From positions 1 to 30,696 of the forward strand of contig NZ_JBKBHX010000010.1 of NCBI RefSeq assembly GCF_046299575.1: a DNA stretch of 30,696 nt. The letters are read 5' to 3'. Both the position numbers and the translations under genes were made by a program. Source of the stretch: Thermaurantimonas sp046299575 (GTDB taxonomy: Bacteria > Bacteroidota > Bacteroidia > Flavobacteriales > Schleiferiaceae). The notes below the pieces were generated by a model. The model saw only the letters and a program-made list of their open reading frames with translations. It was not told where the DNA came from and made no database searches. Of this stretch, positions 7,121-14,985 are shown piece by piece. How positions within the stretch are numbered: the first letter of the stretch is position 1; the number at the start of each line of letters is the position of its first letter.

Positions 7121-9172
7121 TTAAAATTGACTTTGAATGATTGTCACTGAGCCTCTGTAAATCACTTCATCATCGCATACTACAAGAATGTAGTAAGCAC
7201 CATCTGGCAAAGGTGCACCTGCATTGTCAGTACCGGCCCAGTTGTTGGTATAGGGCAAACTGTTATAGACAATCTTTCCGTATCGGTTCATCACCACTAA
7301 TTCGCAGGTCTGATTTCCGATCAGTTCGCTAAGGTCAAGCACATCATTTACACCATCTCCATTCGGAGTGAGAAGGTTGGGCACATTTCTGAAAATTTCA
7401 GTACTGTCGGTAATTGGAGGTTTTACGACAAATACACGCATACTATCTAATCCCTGACATCCACCCGCATCTGTTACAAGCAAATAATAGGTAATTGTAT
7501 CAGGCTTATTAGTCTGAGGAATAGAAGTAGTCACTTGAGACAGGGGATTACTGAATGAAACTGGCTTATTTGCAAACCAGTAATACAAACCACCTGGGCC
7601 GGCACCAGACCCGATCAAAGTAACAGATTGACCTATTTGAATGGTCTGATCAGGGCCGGCATTTGCTATAGGATTACTCAATGTTACCCGGATGGTATCG
7701 AATGATGCACAACCGTTTTGGTTAGTTGCACGCACTGGATAAACTCCCGGATTTTTTAGTATAATCACATTGCTGTTGAGAGGCGGACTGGTCAGCCAGG
7801 TAAAATTTACAGCCGGCTGATTTGACGAAACAACCACTATGACGCTATCGCCTGCACAAATCTGGATATTTTTGGAAGTATTAAAATTTATTTGAGGATA
7901 TTTTACAACATTTACCTGCAAGAAATTAGAAGTGTAGCTACAGGTTTGGTTTGAAATGATTACCCTGTAGCGGGCAGTATCGTTTACTGTTGTACCATTG
8001 ATTACCGGCGTCACAACAAACCATGGATTAGTTGCCCCAGCTATATTAACAAACGGGGAACCTGGCGGAAAGGAGATTTGCCATTGATAATTCAGTGCAT
8101 TGGTGTCTTTAACTGAGAGAACAGTTGAATCTCCAGAACAAATAGTGAGTCCCTTTACCGATGATCCCGGAAAAGCTGCAGGAACTATAGAGTCCACCGG
8201 AGGAAAATCTGTAATCACATTTATATAGCCTGAGGTGTCAAAACAAAATCCATCAAAAACCCGGACTCTATATCGGCCGGCTACATATACCTCTTTAAAA
8301 ATCAATGTATCGTTTACAAGTGTTTTAGGATGAGGATTGTTAAAAATATCCAGTGTATCTACAATCCATTGGTATTTATAACCCGGACCTGAAGGTGCTG
8401 TGATGGTTATGTAATTTCCGTCGCAAAATCTGAAACTATCCGGACTAATGGCTATTACACCCGGCTGAGGTTGTACGGTCGTGCTTGTATTGGGCTTATA
8501 GGCTACTACTAAAGTATCTTTGGATATTGAATCACACGATCCCAGTGATACCCTAAGACTTATGGCAGCTGTTTGCCAGAATTTGAACGTTTTTTGATTT
8601 GCTCCGGGAACGGGGGCTCCGTTTACTCTCCATTGATAAGCGTATGTTTCGCCGGATCCCGGAGTAGGACCCTCAAAAGTAATGGTATCTCCTTGACAGA
8701 ATCTGTATTCATTTGGAAACTGGGGATTTACATAACCTCCGGTAATGGTGAATTTTGATGGAGGTCTTTTTCCAATGATGATGATAGCACTTGAATCGCT
8801 CACAGCAGCAGGCGAACTGGAGGTTACACGCACTCTGTAGGCCCCTTGGGGTGTATTGCAAGGAACAACTGCTAATATATTGCCTACAGTTCCGTGTACA
8901 GGACCATTGGGTGGGACGTTGTTACCGAATGGAAGTGGCGCAATTTGTATAAAATTACCACTAAAAGTTGAACCTCCTGGATTGGAAAGTTCGACCCGAA
9001 TTAGATTATTGCTTTGTAAAACACCCGGATTTACAAAAAAAGTAACTTGTACAGTATCGCATTGGCAAAGCTGGGTATTCAGCGCAGGTGAAGCAACAAA
9101 AACCTGCCCACTGGCTGAATAAGCAGCTGCCAAGACGAATGAAAGGAAGTTAATTTTTAAACTTTTTTTCAT
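7121..9172 (-). CDS. Large secreted adhesin-like protein with gliding-type T9SS C-terminal domain
   Basis: The 683-residue protein has a signal peptide (MKKSLKINFLSFVLAAAYS, cleavage near AYSASGQ). It then has a series of Ig/PKD-like modules, several opening with a C-x-G-D/N motif (RFCQGDTI, RFCDGNYI, TICSGDSTV, QICAGDSVI) and closing with a second Cys, which suggests one disulphide per module. A further PKD-like module begins ANAGPDQTIQIGQS. The last 88 residues (596-683) are the gliding-motility-associated C-terminal domain: PNLLTPNGDGVNDVLDL, NRYGKIVY, PDGAYYILV. This domain type (TIGR04131-like) sends proteins through the type IX system. The gene starts a two-gene unit with the PorP/SprF-SPOR gene, a pairing known from SprB/SprF, so the barrel is probably its dedicated secretion partner. 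The ligand is unknown. Confidence 0.9.
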   Translation of the reverse strand: MKKSLKINFLSFVLAAAYSASGQVFVASPALNTQLCQCDTVQVTFFVNPGVLQSNNLIRVELSNPGGSTFSGNFIQIAPLPFGNNVPPNGPVHGTVGNILAVVPCNTPQGAYRVRVTSSSPAAVSDSSAIIIIGKRPPSKFTITGGYVNPQFPNEYRFCQGDTITFEGPTPGSGETYAYQWRVNGAPVPGANQKTFKFWQTAAISLRVSLGSCDSISKDTLVVAYKPNTSTTVQPQPGVIAISPDSFRFCDGNYITITAPSGPGYKYQWIVDTLDIFNNPHPKTLVNDTLIFKEVYVAGRYRVRVFDGFCFDTSGYINVITDFPPVDSIVPAAFPGSSVKGLTICSGDSTVLSVKDTNALNYQWQISFPPGSPFVNIAGATNPWFVVTPVINGTTVNDTARYRVIISNQTCSYTSNFLQVNVVKYPQINFNTSKNIQICAGDSVIVVVSSNQPAVNFTWLTSPPLNSNVIILKNPGVYPVRATNQNGCASFDTIRVTLSNPIANAGPDQTIQIGQSVTLIGSGAGPGGLYYWFANKPVSFSNPLSQVTTSIPQTNKPDTITYYLLVTDAGGCQGLDSMRVFVVKPPITDSTEIFRNVPNLLTPNGDGVNDVLDLSELIGNQTCELVVMNRYGKIVYNSLPYTNNWAGTDNAGAPLPDGAYYILVVCDDEVIYRGSVTIIQSQF

Positions 9173-9206
9173 TCTTTTTTATTTTTTAGCAAAATAAAAG
9201 TTTAAA

Positions 9207-9214
9207 CAAATATA
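9207..9214 (-). promoter_or_regulatory. Bacteroidota -7 element (TATATTTG) for the T9SS adhesin operon
   Basis: On the minus strand TATATTTG matches the TAnnTTTG core and would place the transcript start about 28 bases before the ATG at 9172. No convincing TTTG lies at the -33 distance, so the call rests on the core and its position only. Confidence 0.5.
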
Positions 9215-9329
9215 TCGTGTATCTTTTTGAAAGTTGGTTTTGAATTTATTTAACAAATTTGATTATTAGAATCTTTTGTTAATTTAATAGTGTTTTTTGT
9301 TTATTTTTTATTTTAAAAAAGTGTTTGAA

Positions 9330-9337
9330 TAGTTTTG
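9330..9337 (+). promoter_or_regulatory. Bacteroidota -7 element (TAGTTTTG) for asnS
   Basis: TAGTTTTG fits TAnnTTTG and lies 27 bases before the asnS ATG, which would give a short leader of about 20 bases. The upstream TTG candidate (9297-9299) is too far away (30 bases), so the -33 element is missing or degenerate. Confidence 0.45.
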
Positions 9338-9364
9338 CCCAGATGAAATTATTCTGACTTCGAA

Positions 9365-10795
9365 ATGAAAAATGAATTTAGTATAGCTGATTTATATAAA
9401 AATAAACCTTTAGGTAAAGAAATTACGCTTAGCGGTTGGGTCAGAACTTTTAGGAGCAATCGATTCATTGCTCTCAACGATGGAAGTACTGCAGCCAATT
9501 TTCAGTGTGTAGTAGATTTCGAAAAATTTGATGATTCGCTTTTAAAAAGAATTACTACAGGTTCGTGCATAAGAGTAAAAGGAATTATTACAGAATCAAT
9601 AGGAAAAGGACAGCCAATCGAATTACAAGTTCAAACGATCGAGATTCTCGGAGATTCAGATGCTGAAAAATATCCGCTTCAGCCAAAAAAACACAGTCTT
9701 GAGTTTCTCCGAGAAATTGCACATTTACGACCGAGAACCACCACTTTTGGTGCCATCTTTCGCGTTCGGCATCATTTAGCTTTTGCCATTCACGAGTATT
9801 TTAATAAAAATGGATTTTTTTACATTCACTCTCCCATCATCACAGCTTCTGATGCTGAAGGGGCTGGAGAGATGTTTAACGTGTCGGTGCTCGATAAGAA
9901 GAACATTCCACTTACCGAAAACGGCGAGGTAGATTATTCAAAAGACTTTTTTGGCAAAGAGGCTAATCTGACCGTAAGCGGTCAGCTTGAGGCTGAATTG
10001 CTGGCTATGGGGCTCGGCAAGGTGTACACTTTTGGGCCCACCTTTAGAGCAGAAAACAGCAACACAGCTCGCCATTTGGCTGAATTCTGGATGATAGAGC
10101 CTGAGATGGCTTTTTACGAGCTTAAAGACAACATGGATCTAGCGGAAGACTTTTTAAAATACATCATTAAATACGCTCTTACCCATGCTGCGGATGATCT
10201 GGCCATTCTCGACCAAAGATTAGCAGAAGAGGAAAAGTCAAAACCAGCCGATCAGCGCGTAATGCCGCTTTTGGAGAAATTGAAGTTTGTAACAGAAAAT
10301 GCCTTTCAGCGCATCACTTATACTGATGCGATAGACATTCTCTTGCAATCGCCGTATCAAAAAAAGAAAAAATTTCAATTCCCAGTAGAATGGGGCATCG
10401 ACCTGCAGAGTGAGCACGAGCGCTACTTGGTAGAGAAGCATTTCAATTCGCCGGTAATAATCACAGATTATCCATCAGCTATCAAAGCCTTTTACATGCG
10501 ACTAAATGACGATGGCAAAACCGTGCGCGCTATGGATATCCTAGTTCCGGGCATTGGTGAAATCGTTGGCGGTTCGCAGCGCGAAGAGCGATATGATGTA
10601 CTTTTAGAAAAGATTCGCCAATTTGGCATCTCTGAAGAGAGTTTGTGGTGGTATCTCGATACGCGCCGTTTTGGCACCTGCCCTCATAGTGGCTTTGGAC
10701 TGGGATTTGAAAGGCTTGTTCAATTCGTCACTGGCATGTCTAATATACGAGATGTAATTCCCTTCCCCCGTACACCGGGAAATTGCGATTTTTAA
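9365..10795 (+). CDS. asnS: Asparaginyl-tRNA synthetase
   Basis: This cytoplasmic class IIb aminoacyl-tRNA synthetase charges tRNA-Asn with asparagine using ATP. The 476-residue protein has an N-terminal OB-fold anticodon-binding domain (about residues 15-110, ITLSGWVRTFRSNRFIALNDGS). The catalytic core follows, with class II motif 2 (TFRAENSNTARHLAEFWMIE) and motif 3 (GFGLGFERLVQFVTG, then NIRDVIPFPRTP). The AsnRS-type YxP-free ending PRTPGNCDF and the FRAENSNT form of motif 2 separate it from aspartyl-tRNA synthetase. The length is typical. The stop codon directly abuts the stop codon of the convergent DUF5916 gene, leaving no room for a terminator between them. Confidence 0.97.
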   Translation: MKNEFSIADLYKNKPLGKEITLSGWVRTFRSNRFIALNDGSTAANFQCVVDFEKFDDSLLKRITTGSCIRVKGIITESIGKGQPIELQVQTIEILGDSDAEKYPLQPKKHSLEFLREIAHLRPRTTTFGAIFRVRHHLAFAIHEYFNKNGFFYIHSPIITASDAEGAGEMFNVSVLDKKNIPLTENGEVDYSKDFFGKEANLTVSGQLEAELLAMGLGKVYTFGPTFRAENSNTARHLAEFWMIEPEMAFYELKDNMDLAEDFLKYIIKYALTHAADDLAILDQRLAEEEKSKPADQRVMPLLEKLKFVTENAFQRITYTDAIDILLQSPYQKKKKFQFPVEWGIDLQSEHERYLVEKHFNSPVIITDYPSAIKAFYMRLNDDGKTVRAMDILVPGIGEIVGGSQREERYDVLLEKIRQFGISEESLWWYLDTRRFGTCPHSGFGLGFERLVQFVTGMSNIRDVIPFPRTPGNCDF

Positions 10796-12973
10796 TCATA
10801 TTACAAATCGCCAGATTAGCTTGCCCATAACGTTTATGGAGGCAGTGATTAATCCCCGTTCGGCCACAGGTCTAAGGGTCTGATTGGCAATAAAAAAGAA
10901 ATCAGCCCCTGGGAATGGAATCCACTGAAGCCGATAATTCAATAAATACTCATGGGTTGCGCTATTGTATTGAGCTAAGATGAAGCCAAAAGTATTTGGA
11001 TTGAAGGCATATCTTATGCGAAAGGAGGTTAGCAATACTTCAAAACTCGATTGTTGAAATATGGCTCGTGAGTATGAATTTAACAGGGTAAATTGGATAA
11101 AGCGGCTCGAGCGTACATTTATATCCATCGAAACGTCATTGCTGTGGCCGTCGAAAAGCTGACCAAAAGAGTAATTGTTTGATATCCAAATTTTTCGACC
11201 TCTAAAGGTAGATAAATCAGCTGAATATCGCGTAAACCAATATTCTCCGGGATTAATTATGGTGTTGGCAAAGATTCGGAACGGAACAAAAATACCCTCT
11301 GCCTGACGCGTTGCATACAGGTAAATGCTTTCGCCAGAGCGCGTTTCCAGTCCTATGGGCGATATGGAATATTGAAATGTTTGAAGTCTATTTCCGTCGT
11401 TTATACGTGTCAGCGTCACACTGCCCGGACTTATTATAAATTGGCGAATCCATTTCCATGGTCCGTTTGGGTTTGGGCGGGGCTGATAATTTATTATAGC
11501 AAAATATTCGTTGAAGTCTTCGCGACGCATCAGTCCTACCTTGGGTGAAAAGTTTGCTCCTGCCATTTGTGTACTCAAGAATATGTTGAACTTGTCATTT
11601 GGATATTGTACGAAAAACCGATAAGCGAAATTTTCTGTGTTTGTGGGAGTTTGACTGGTTAAAGTTCCTACCAAAGCTCCCCCAACATTCAGGTTTTTAG
11701 ACCCTAAAAATTGAGAGGTACTAAATCGAAAGTTTACACCGGTAGTCGTGTGTTGGTAGTTTTCATTGATGCGGAGTATGGTCATACCGCCCACGGTAGA
11801 TTGTAGGCCTAAGTCTTTTCGGATTGAAAAGGCTGAAAAATTTTCGGCTATGGCGCTGTTGGTTTTAGCTGTTTGTATATTCATTGCACCCAAGGTAGTT
11901 CCTTTCGATTTGCCAAGAAGCCGTATACCTGCTATGATAGGTATTGGTTGATAGTTGCTGTCGAGACCAATTCTTCGGGTGTAAAAGGGGATAATTCGGT
12001 CACCCCCAAAACCCATGTCGAAAAAGTCTTGTCCTTCGAGAAAAAATTCTCTTAATTCCGGAAAAAACAAGGGAAATCTTGTGAGATTCACTTGCTGGCG
12101 GTCACTTTCTATTTGAGCAAAATCGGTATTTAAGCTAATGTTTAATCGGTATGAGGCATTGAATAGGTAATTGATATCCATACCGGTATTTATAAGCGAA
12201 CGCCAATTCAGAGCATTTTCGCTGTTTAGTTGTCCGCCCATTCCTGAAATACCATAAGGTTTTAATTCCGTGAACTTCCTTGAATTTGGCAATTTTGACA
12301 AATGAATTTGCCCGGCATTTGTCACTAGATTTAAACGCGAATCGCGTTTCCATCCCATCCAGAGCGATTGCTCTCTTAGATATCTGATGTTTCTTTCAAA
12401 ATTAATTCCCCAAACCGTCGAGTCTGTTCTGGATTCAAAGCGAAGGGAAATAAATGGTATCACAATTTCGGCGGACCATCCGACTGAGTCAATGGAGGTC
12501 TTTACATCCCATACAGTATTCCAATTAATATTGGTGGCCTTTCCATTGTCAAACACCTGGTAATCACCTCTTGCTCCATGAGGATTGGTATAAAAAACAA
12601 AGGCATTTCTCCTGTCGTGATATGTATCAAGCAGTATATAAAAGACATCGTCGAGTAGAACATTGAAATCTCTAGCTAATTCGTAGGCAGTAATAGTGTG
12701 GTACGGCTGTTCGCAACGTATTGCAATGTAAAGATTATGGGCGTCATGAGCTATTCCTAACCAGGTTTTATGCTTTGAGGGTCTACCTTCGTAGAGTTCT
12801 CTTTGGGTAAGGTTGACAGGTTGTAATATTTCGTGCCAAATTGATTCGGACAGCTTTCCATCTACTAAGATAGGTTCATCGATATATTGGGAGAGAAGGC
12901 TCTGTCCATTGGTATATAGAAAAAGTAAATAAAAGGGTACGAGGGTAACCCTTTTTAAATTCGAAAGTATCAC
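10796..12973 (-). CDS. DUF5916-family outer-membrane protein with CBM9-like N-terminus
   Basis: The 725-residue protein begins with a hydrophobic signal-like segment (VTLVPFYLLFLYTNGQS). It continues with a carbohydrate-binding-module-9-like domain (IDEPILVDGKLSESIWHE, then TWLGIAHDAHNLYIAIRCEQP, and DDVFYILLDTYHDRRNAFVFYTNPHGARGD split over about residues 100-140). The rest is a long beta-rich region consistent with an outer-membrane barrel. The motif RFPLFFPELREFFLEGQDFF is characteristic of the DUF5916 family. The function of the family is not established; the architecture suggests surface binding or transport of a sugar-containing ligand. The start is GTG (12973): no ATG exists in frame between the yqeY stop and the signal segment. 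It lies 36 bases downstream of yqeY and is probably in the same transcript. Confidence 0.85.
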   Translation of the reverse strand: MILSNLKRVTLVPFYLLFLYTNGQSLLSQYIDEPILVDGKLSESIWHEILQPVNLTQRELYEGRPSKHKTWLGIAHDAHNLYIAIRCEQPYHTITAYELARDFNVLLDDVFYILLDTYHDRRNAFVFYTNPHGARGDYQVFDNGKATNINWNTVWDVKTSIDSVGWSAEIVIPFISLRFESRTDSTVWGINFERNIRYLREQSLWMGWKRDSRLNLVTNAGQIHLSKLPNSRKFTELKPYGISGMGGQLNSENALNWRSLINTGMDINYLFNASYRLNISLNTDFAQIESDRQQVNLTRFPLFFPELREFFLEGQDFFDMGFGGDRIIPFYTRRIGLDSNYQPIPIIAGIRLLGKSKGTTLGAMNIQTAKTNSAIAENFSAFSIRKDLGLQSTVGGMTILRINENYQHTTTGVNFRFSTSQFLGSKNLNVGGALVGTLTSQTPTNTENFAYRFFVQYPNDKFNIFLSTQMAGANFSPKVGLMRREDFNEYFAIINYQPRPNPNGPWKWIRQFIISPGSVTLTRINDGNRLQTFQYSISPIGLETRSGESIYLYATRQAEGIFVPFRIFANTIINPGEYWFTRYSADLSTFRGRKIWISNNYSFGQLFDGHSNDVSMDINVRSSRFIQFTLLNSYSRAIFQQSSFEVLLTSFRIRYAFNPNTFGFILAQYNSATHEYLLNYRLQWIPFPGADFFFIANQTLRPVAERGLITASINVMGKLIWRFVI

Positions 12974-13009
12974 GAAAGTGTTTGAATTTTTTATGCGATG
13001 GGCAAAAAA

Positions 13010-13462
13010 TTATTTATTCAATATTTTTTTTACTGCTTCTGAAATAGCTTTACCATCAGCTCTGCCAGCCAACTTTTTGGATGCTACTCCCATTACTTTT
13101 CCAAAGTCAGCTGGTGAAGATGCTCCAAGATCATCTATGAGTTTTAAAATTTCATTATTCAACTCTTCTTCTGTCAAAGGTTTTGGGAGAAATTCTTCAA
13201 TCACGCGCATTTGGGCTAATTCTTCGGCAGCAAGGTCTTCACGATTTTGCTGAACAAAAATTTCGTAACTTTCTTTTCGCTGTTTGTGCAGTTTTTGAAG
13301 GATTTTTAACTCTGTATCTTCAGATAGAGATTCTGCAGCACCTTTTTCAGTATGTGCTAACAAGATAGCTGATTTAATGGCTCTCAAGGCATTTAATCTG
13401 TCTTTGTCTTTGGCCTTCATGGCCTCTTTTATCTTTTCATTGATCTGATTCTCAAGACTCAT
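13010..13462 (-). CDS. yqeY: GatB/YqeY-domain protein
   Basis: The 150-residue protein matches the YqeY family over its full length: SLENQINEKIKEAMKAKDKDRLNALRAIKSAI split at residues 2-33, then RKESYEIF, EFLPKPLTEEEL, and the C-terminal DFGKVMGVASKKLAGRADGKAISEAVKKIL region. The fold resembles the tail domain of GatB and is thought to bind tRNA. The exact role is not known, and it has no amidotransferase catalytic domain. The ATG at 13462 gives the usual N-terminus and length. A downstream minus-strand gene (DUF5916) begins 36 bases after its stop. Confidence 0.93.
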   Translation of the reverse strand: MSLENQINEKIKEAMKAKDKDRLNALRAIKSAILLAHTEKGAAESLSEDTELKILQKLHKQRKESYEIFVQQNREDLAAEELAQMRVIEEFLPKPLTEEELNNEILKLIDDLGASSPADFGKVMGVASKKLAGRADGKAISEAVKKILNK

Positions 13463-13502
13463 ATCCGTTTACTTTAAAAGTGAGATTTAATTAAATACCG
13501 GG

Positions 13503-13510
13503 CAAAAATA
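13503..13510 (-). promoter_or_regulatory. Possible -7 element (TATTTTTG) for yqeY
   Basis: TATTTTTG on the minus strand fits TAnnTTTG and lies about 40 bases before the yqeY ATG. It overlaps the T-rich tail of the terminator of the preceding minus-strand gene, so the match may simply be the tail. No -33 element is visible. Confidence 0.3.
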
Positions 13511-13512
13511 AG

Positions 13513-13539
13513 ACAGCCTCCCATGTAGGGGGAGGCTGT
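13513..13539 (-). terminator. Intrinsic terminator of the T9SS type A cargo gene
   Basis: A perfect 10-bp stem ACAGCCTCCC/GGGAGGCTGT with a 7-base loop lies 28 bases after the stop of the minus-strand gene ending at 13567. On that strand the hairpin is followed by TCTTATTTTTG, a T-rich tail. Confidence 0.85.
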
Positions 13540-13566
13540 TTATAATTGCAAGATTATGCCTGAAAT

Positions 13567-14907
13567 TTATTTTAGCGTAATTCTTTCTGTAAGGGTAGTT
13601 GTACCGTTTGTAATGTTGATCAGATAAATACCCTTAGCCATGCCGCTGAGGTCAAACCTGAAGTTTGCACCATCGTGGAGATACACATTTTCAGACTTCA
13701 GTACTTGACCTAGCAGATTCACTATGCGTACATCGTATCTTCCGGCTTGTATGTTTTCGATGTTTAGGTTAACTTCTCCTGTTGTTGGGTTTGGAAATAC
13801 GCGAATTCGACCTTTTTCAAACTCGTCTTTGCCGATGGATGAGTTTCCGGTTACGAAAAACTCAATGTAGGGAGCAAATGTTAAACTTGGGTTGATCAGC
13901 TCGTTAAGCAGTTGGTTTGTATTGTTTCCGTAACGGGTTCCAACAAAGAGGTTACCAAATACGGCTCTTGACTGTGGGTAAAGGTCGTAAGCTTCAAGGA
14001 AGGTAGGAACGTTTTGTTGAGCCTGCGGATCGCGAGCATAAATAGGTCTAAAGAAGTTACGACGTACTGGGTTGTTTGTATTGTTCGCATCGTACAGAGT
14101 GTCACCAGCTTGATATGAGTAGCCGGGTTTAAAGTGTACTACAGCAGCTACCTTGTTTCCTGCGGGAATGTTGAGCGATTGCGGCAGTGGAATTTTGAAT
14201 TCTACCTCAGCGCTGTCTACTACGCGTAGGCGATAATGGAGCACCACTCTGTTTGTGGCTGTAAGTCCATTGTGGAAACCGTGGTTAGGGCTACCGCTGT
14301 ATCTGGGTACTGTCAGAGGGATAGCAGCTGTTTGTCCTGGGAACGTATTTGCCGGATATTGTACACCTACCCTCCAGGTTGTGTTGTTGTTAATGTCACC
14401 CCAGATTACATCTACGCGCAGAGAATCACCAGTAAAGTTCTGAAGATTAGGAGTTGCGATATCGTAGTAACCGTACACGATGATCGTATCGATGTTGATG
14501 GGGTTTGTCGGTGCAAAATAATCGAGCTGAGCCAAGGCAAAAGCTTGTGAGTTGGGATCAAGCACACTTGAAACGGCATGGATATTCACACGGCTGGTGC
14601 CTGATGAGGTCACCATTGTCATCTGTGAGTCAGGGAAAAACCCGTTGGTCAGCCATACGAAGGTCAATTGCTTGATAGCAGCTACCGGATCTATGTGGCT
14701 CATGCGCTGAGCTACAGCCTTGTTGCCTTTGTTGGCATAACGCAGATTGCGGGAGTTTTCTAAGGCCTGAAGTAGCTTAACTTTTTTGTTTTGAGGCAGC
14801 TCTTGAAAGAGTAGTTTGGATTCCATCATTGCAGCATTTTCAACGATAGATTGGGCAAAAGTTGAGAAGCTGACGATGAGTAAAAAGCTTAGTAAGGTTT
14901 TTTTCAT
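13567..14907 (-). CDS. Secreted protein with T9SS type A sorting domain
   Basis: The 446-residue protein has a signal peptide (MKKTLLSFLLIVSFSTFAQS, cleavage after about residue 18). A central region of about 350 residues is not recognised and appears beta-rich, with many Asn and Thr residues. The C-terminal sorting domain of about 75 residues has RVFPNPTTGEVNLNIE, YDVRIVNLLGQVL and GMAKGIYLINITNG, ending in ITLK. Such domains direct proteins through the type IX secretion system to the surface or medium, where the domain is removed. No catalytic motif was identified in the passenger part. It is a single-gene unit: gcvP ends 78 bases upstream and a terminator follows. Confidence 0.88.
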   Translation of the reverse strand: MKKTLLSFLLIVSFSTFAQSIVENAAMMESKLLFQELPQNKKVKLLQALENSRNLRYANKGNKAVAQRMSHIDPVAAIKQLTFVWLTNGFFPDSQMTMVTSSGTSRVNIHAVSSVLDPNSQAFALAQLDYFAPTNPINIDTIIVYGYYDIATPNLQNFTGDSLRVDVIWGDINNNTTWRVGVQYPANTFPGQTAAIPLTVPRYSGSPNHGFHNGLTATNRVVLHYRLRVVDSAEVEFKIPLPQSLNIPAGNKVAAVVHFKPGYSYQAGDTLYDANNTNNPVRRNFFRPIYARDPQAQQNVPTFLEAYDLYPQSRAVFGNLFVGTRYGNNTNQLLNELINPSLTFAPYIEFFVTGNSSIGKDEFEKGRIRVFPNPTTGEVNLNIENIQAGRYDVRIVNLLGQVLKSENVYLHDGANFRFDLSGMAKGIYLINITNGTTTLTERITLK

Positions 14908-14985
14908 AGGTATTTAAATTTTCGCTAAATTACAATAAAACAAATATTAGTTAAAACTTTTGTTGCCCTAAAACAATTGTTAAAG

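Noticed and set aside
14236..14550. 104-codon frame opposite the T9SS type A gene
   Set aside because: The opposite strand has a clear signal peptide and sorting domain in a continuous frame; this is an antisense shadow.
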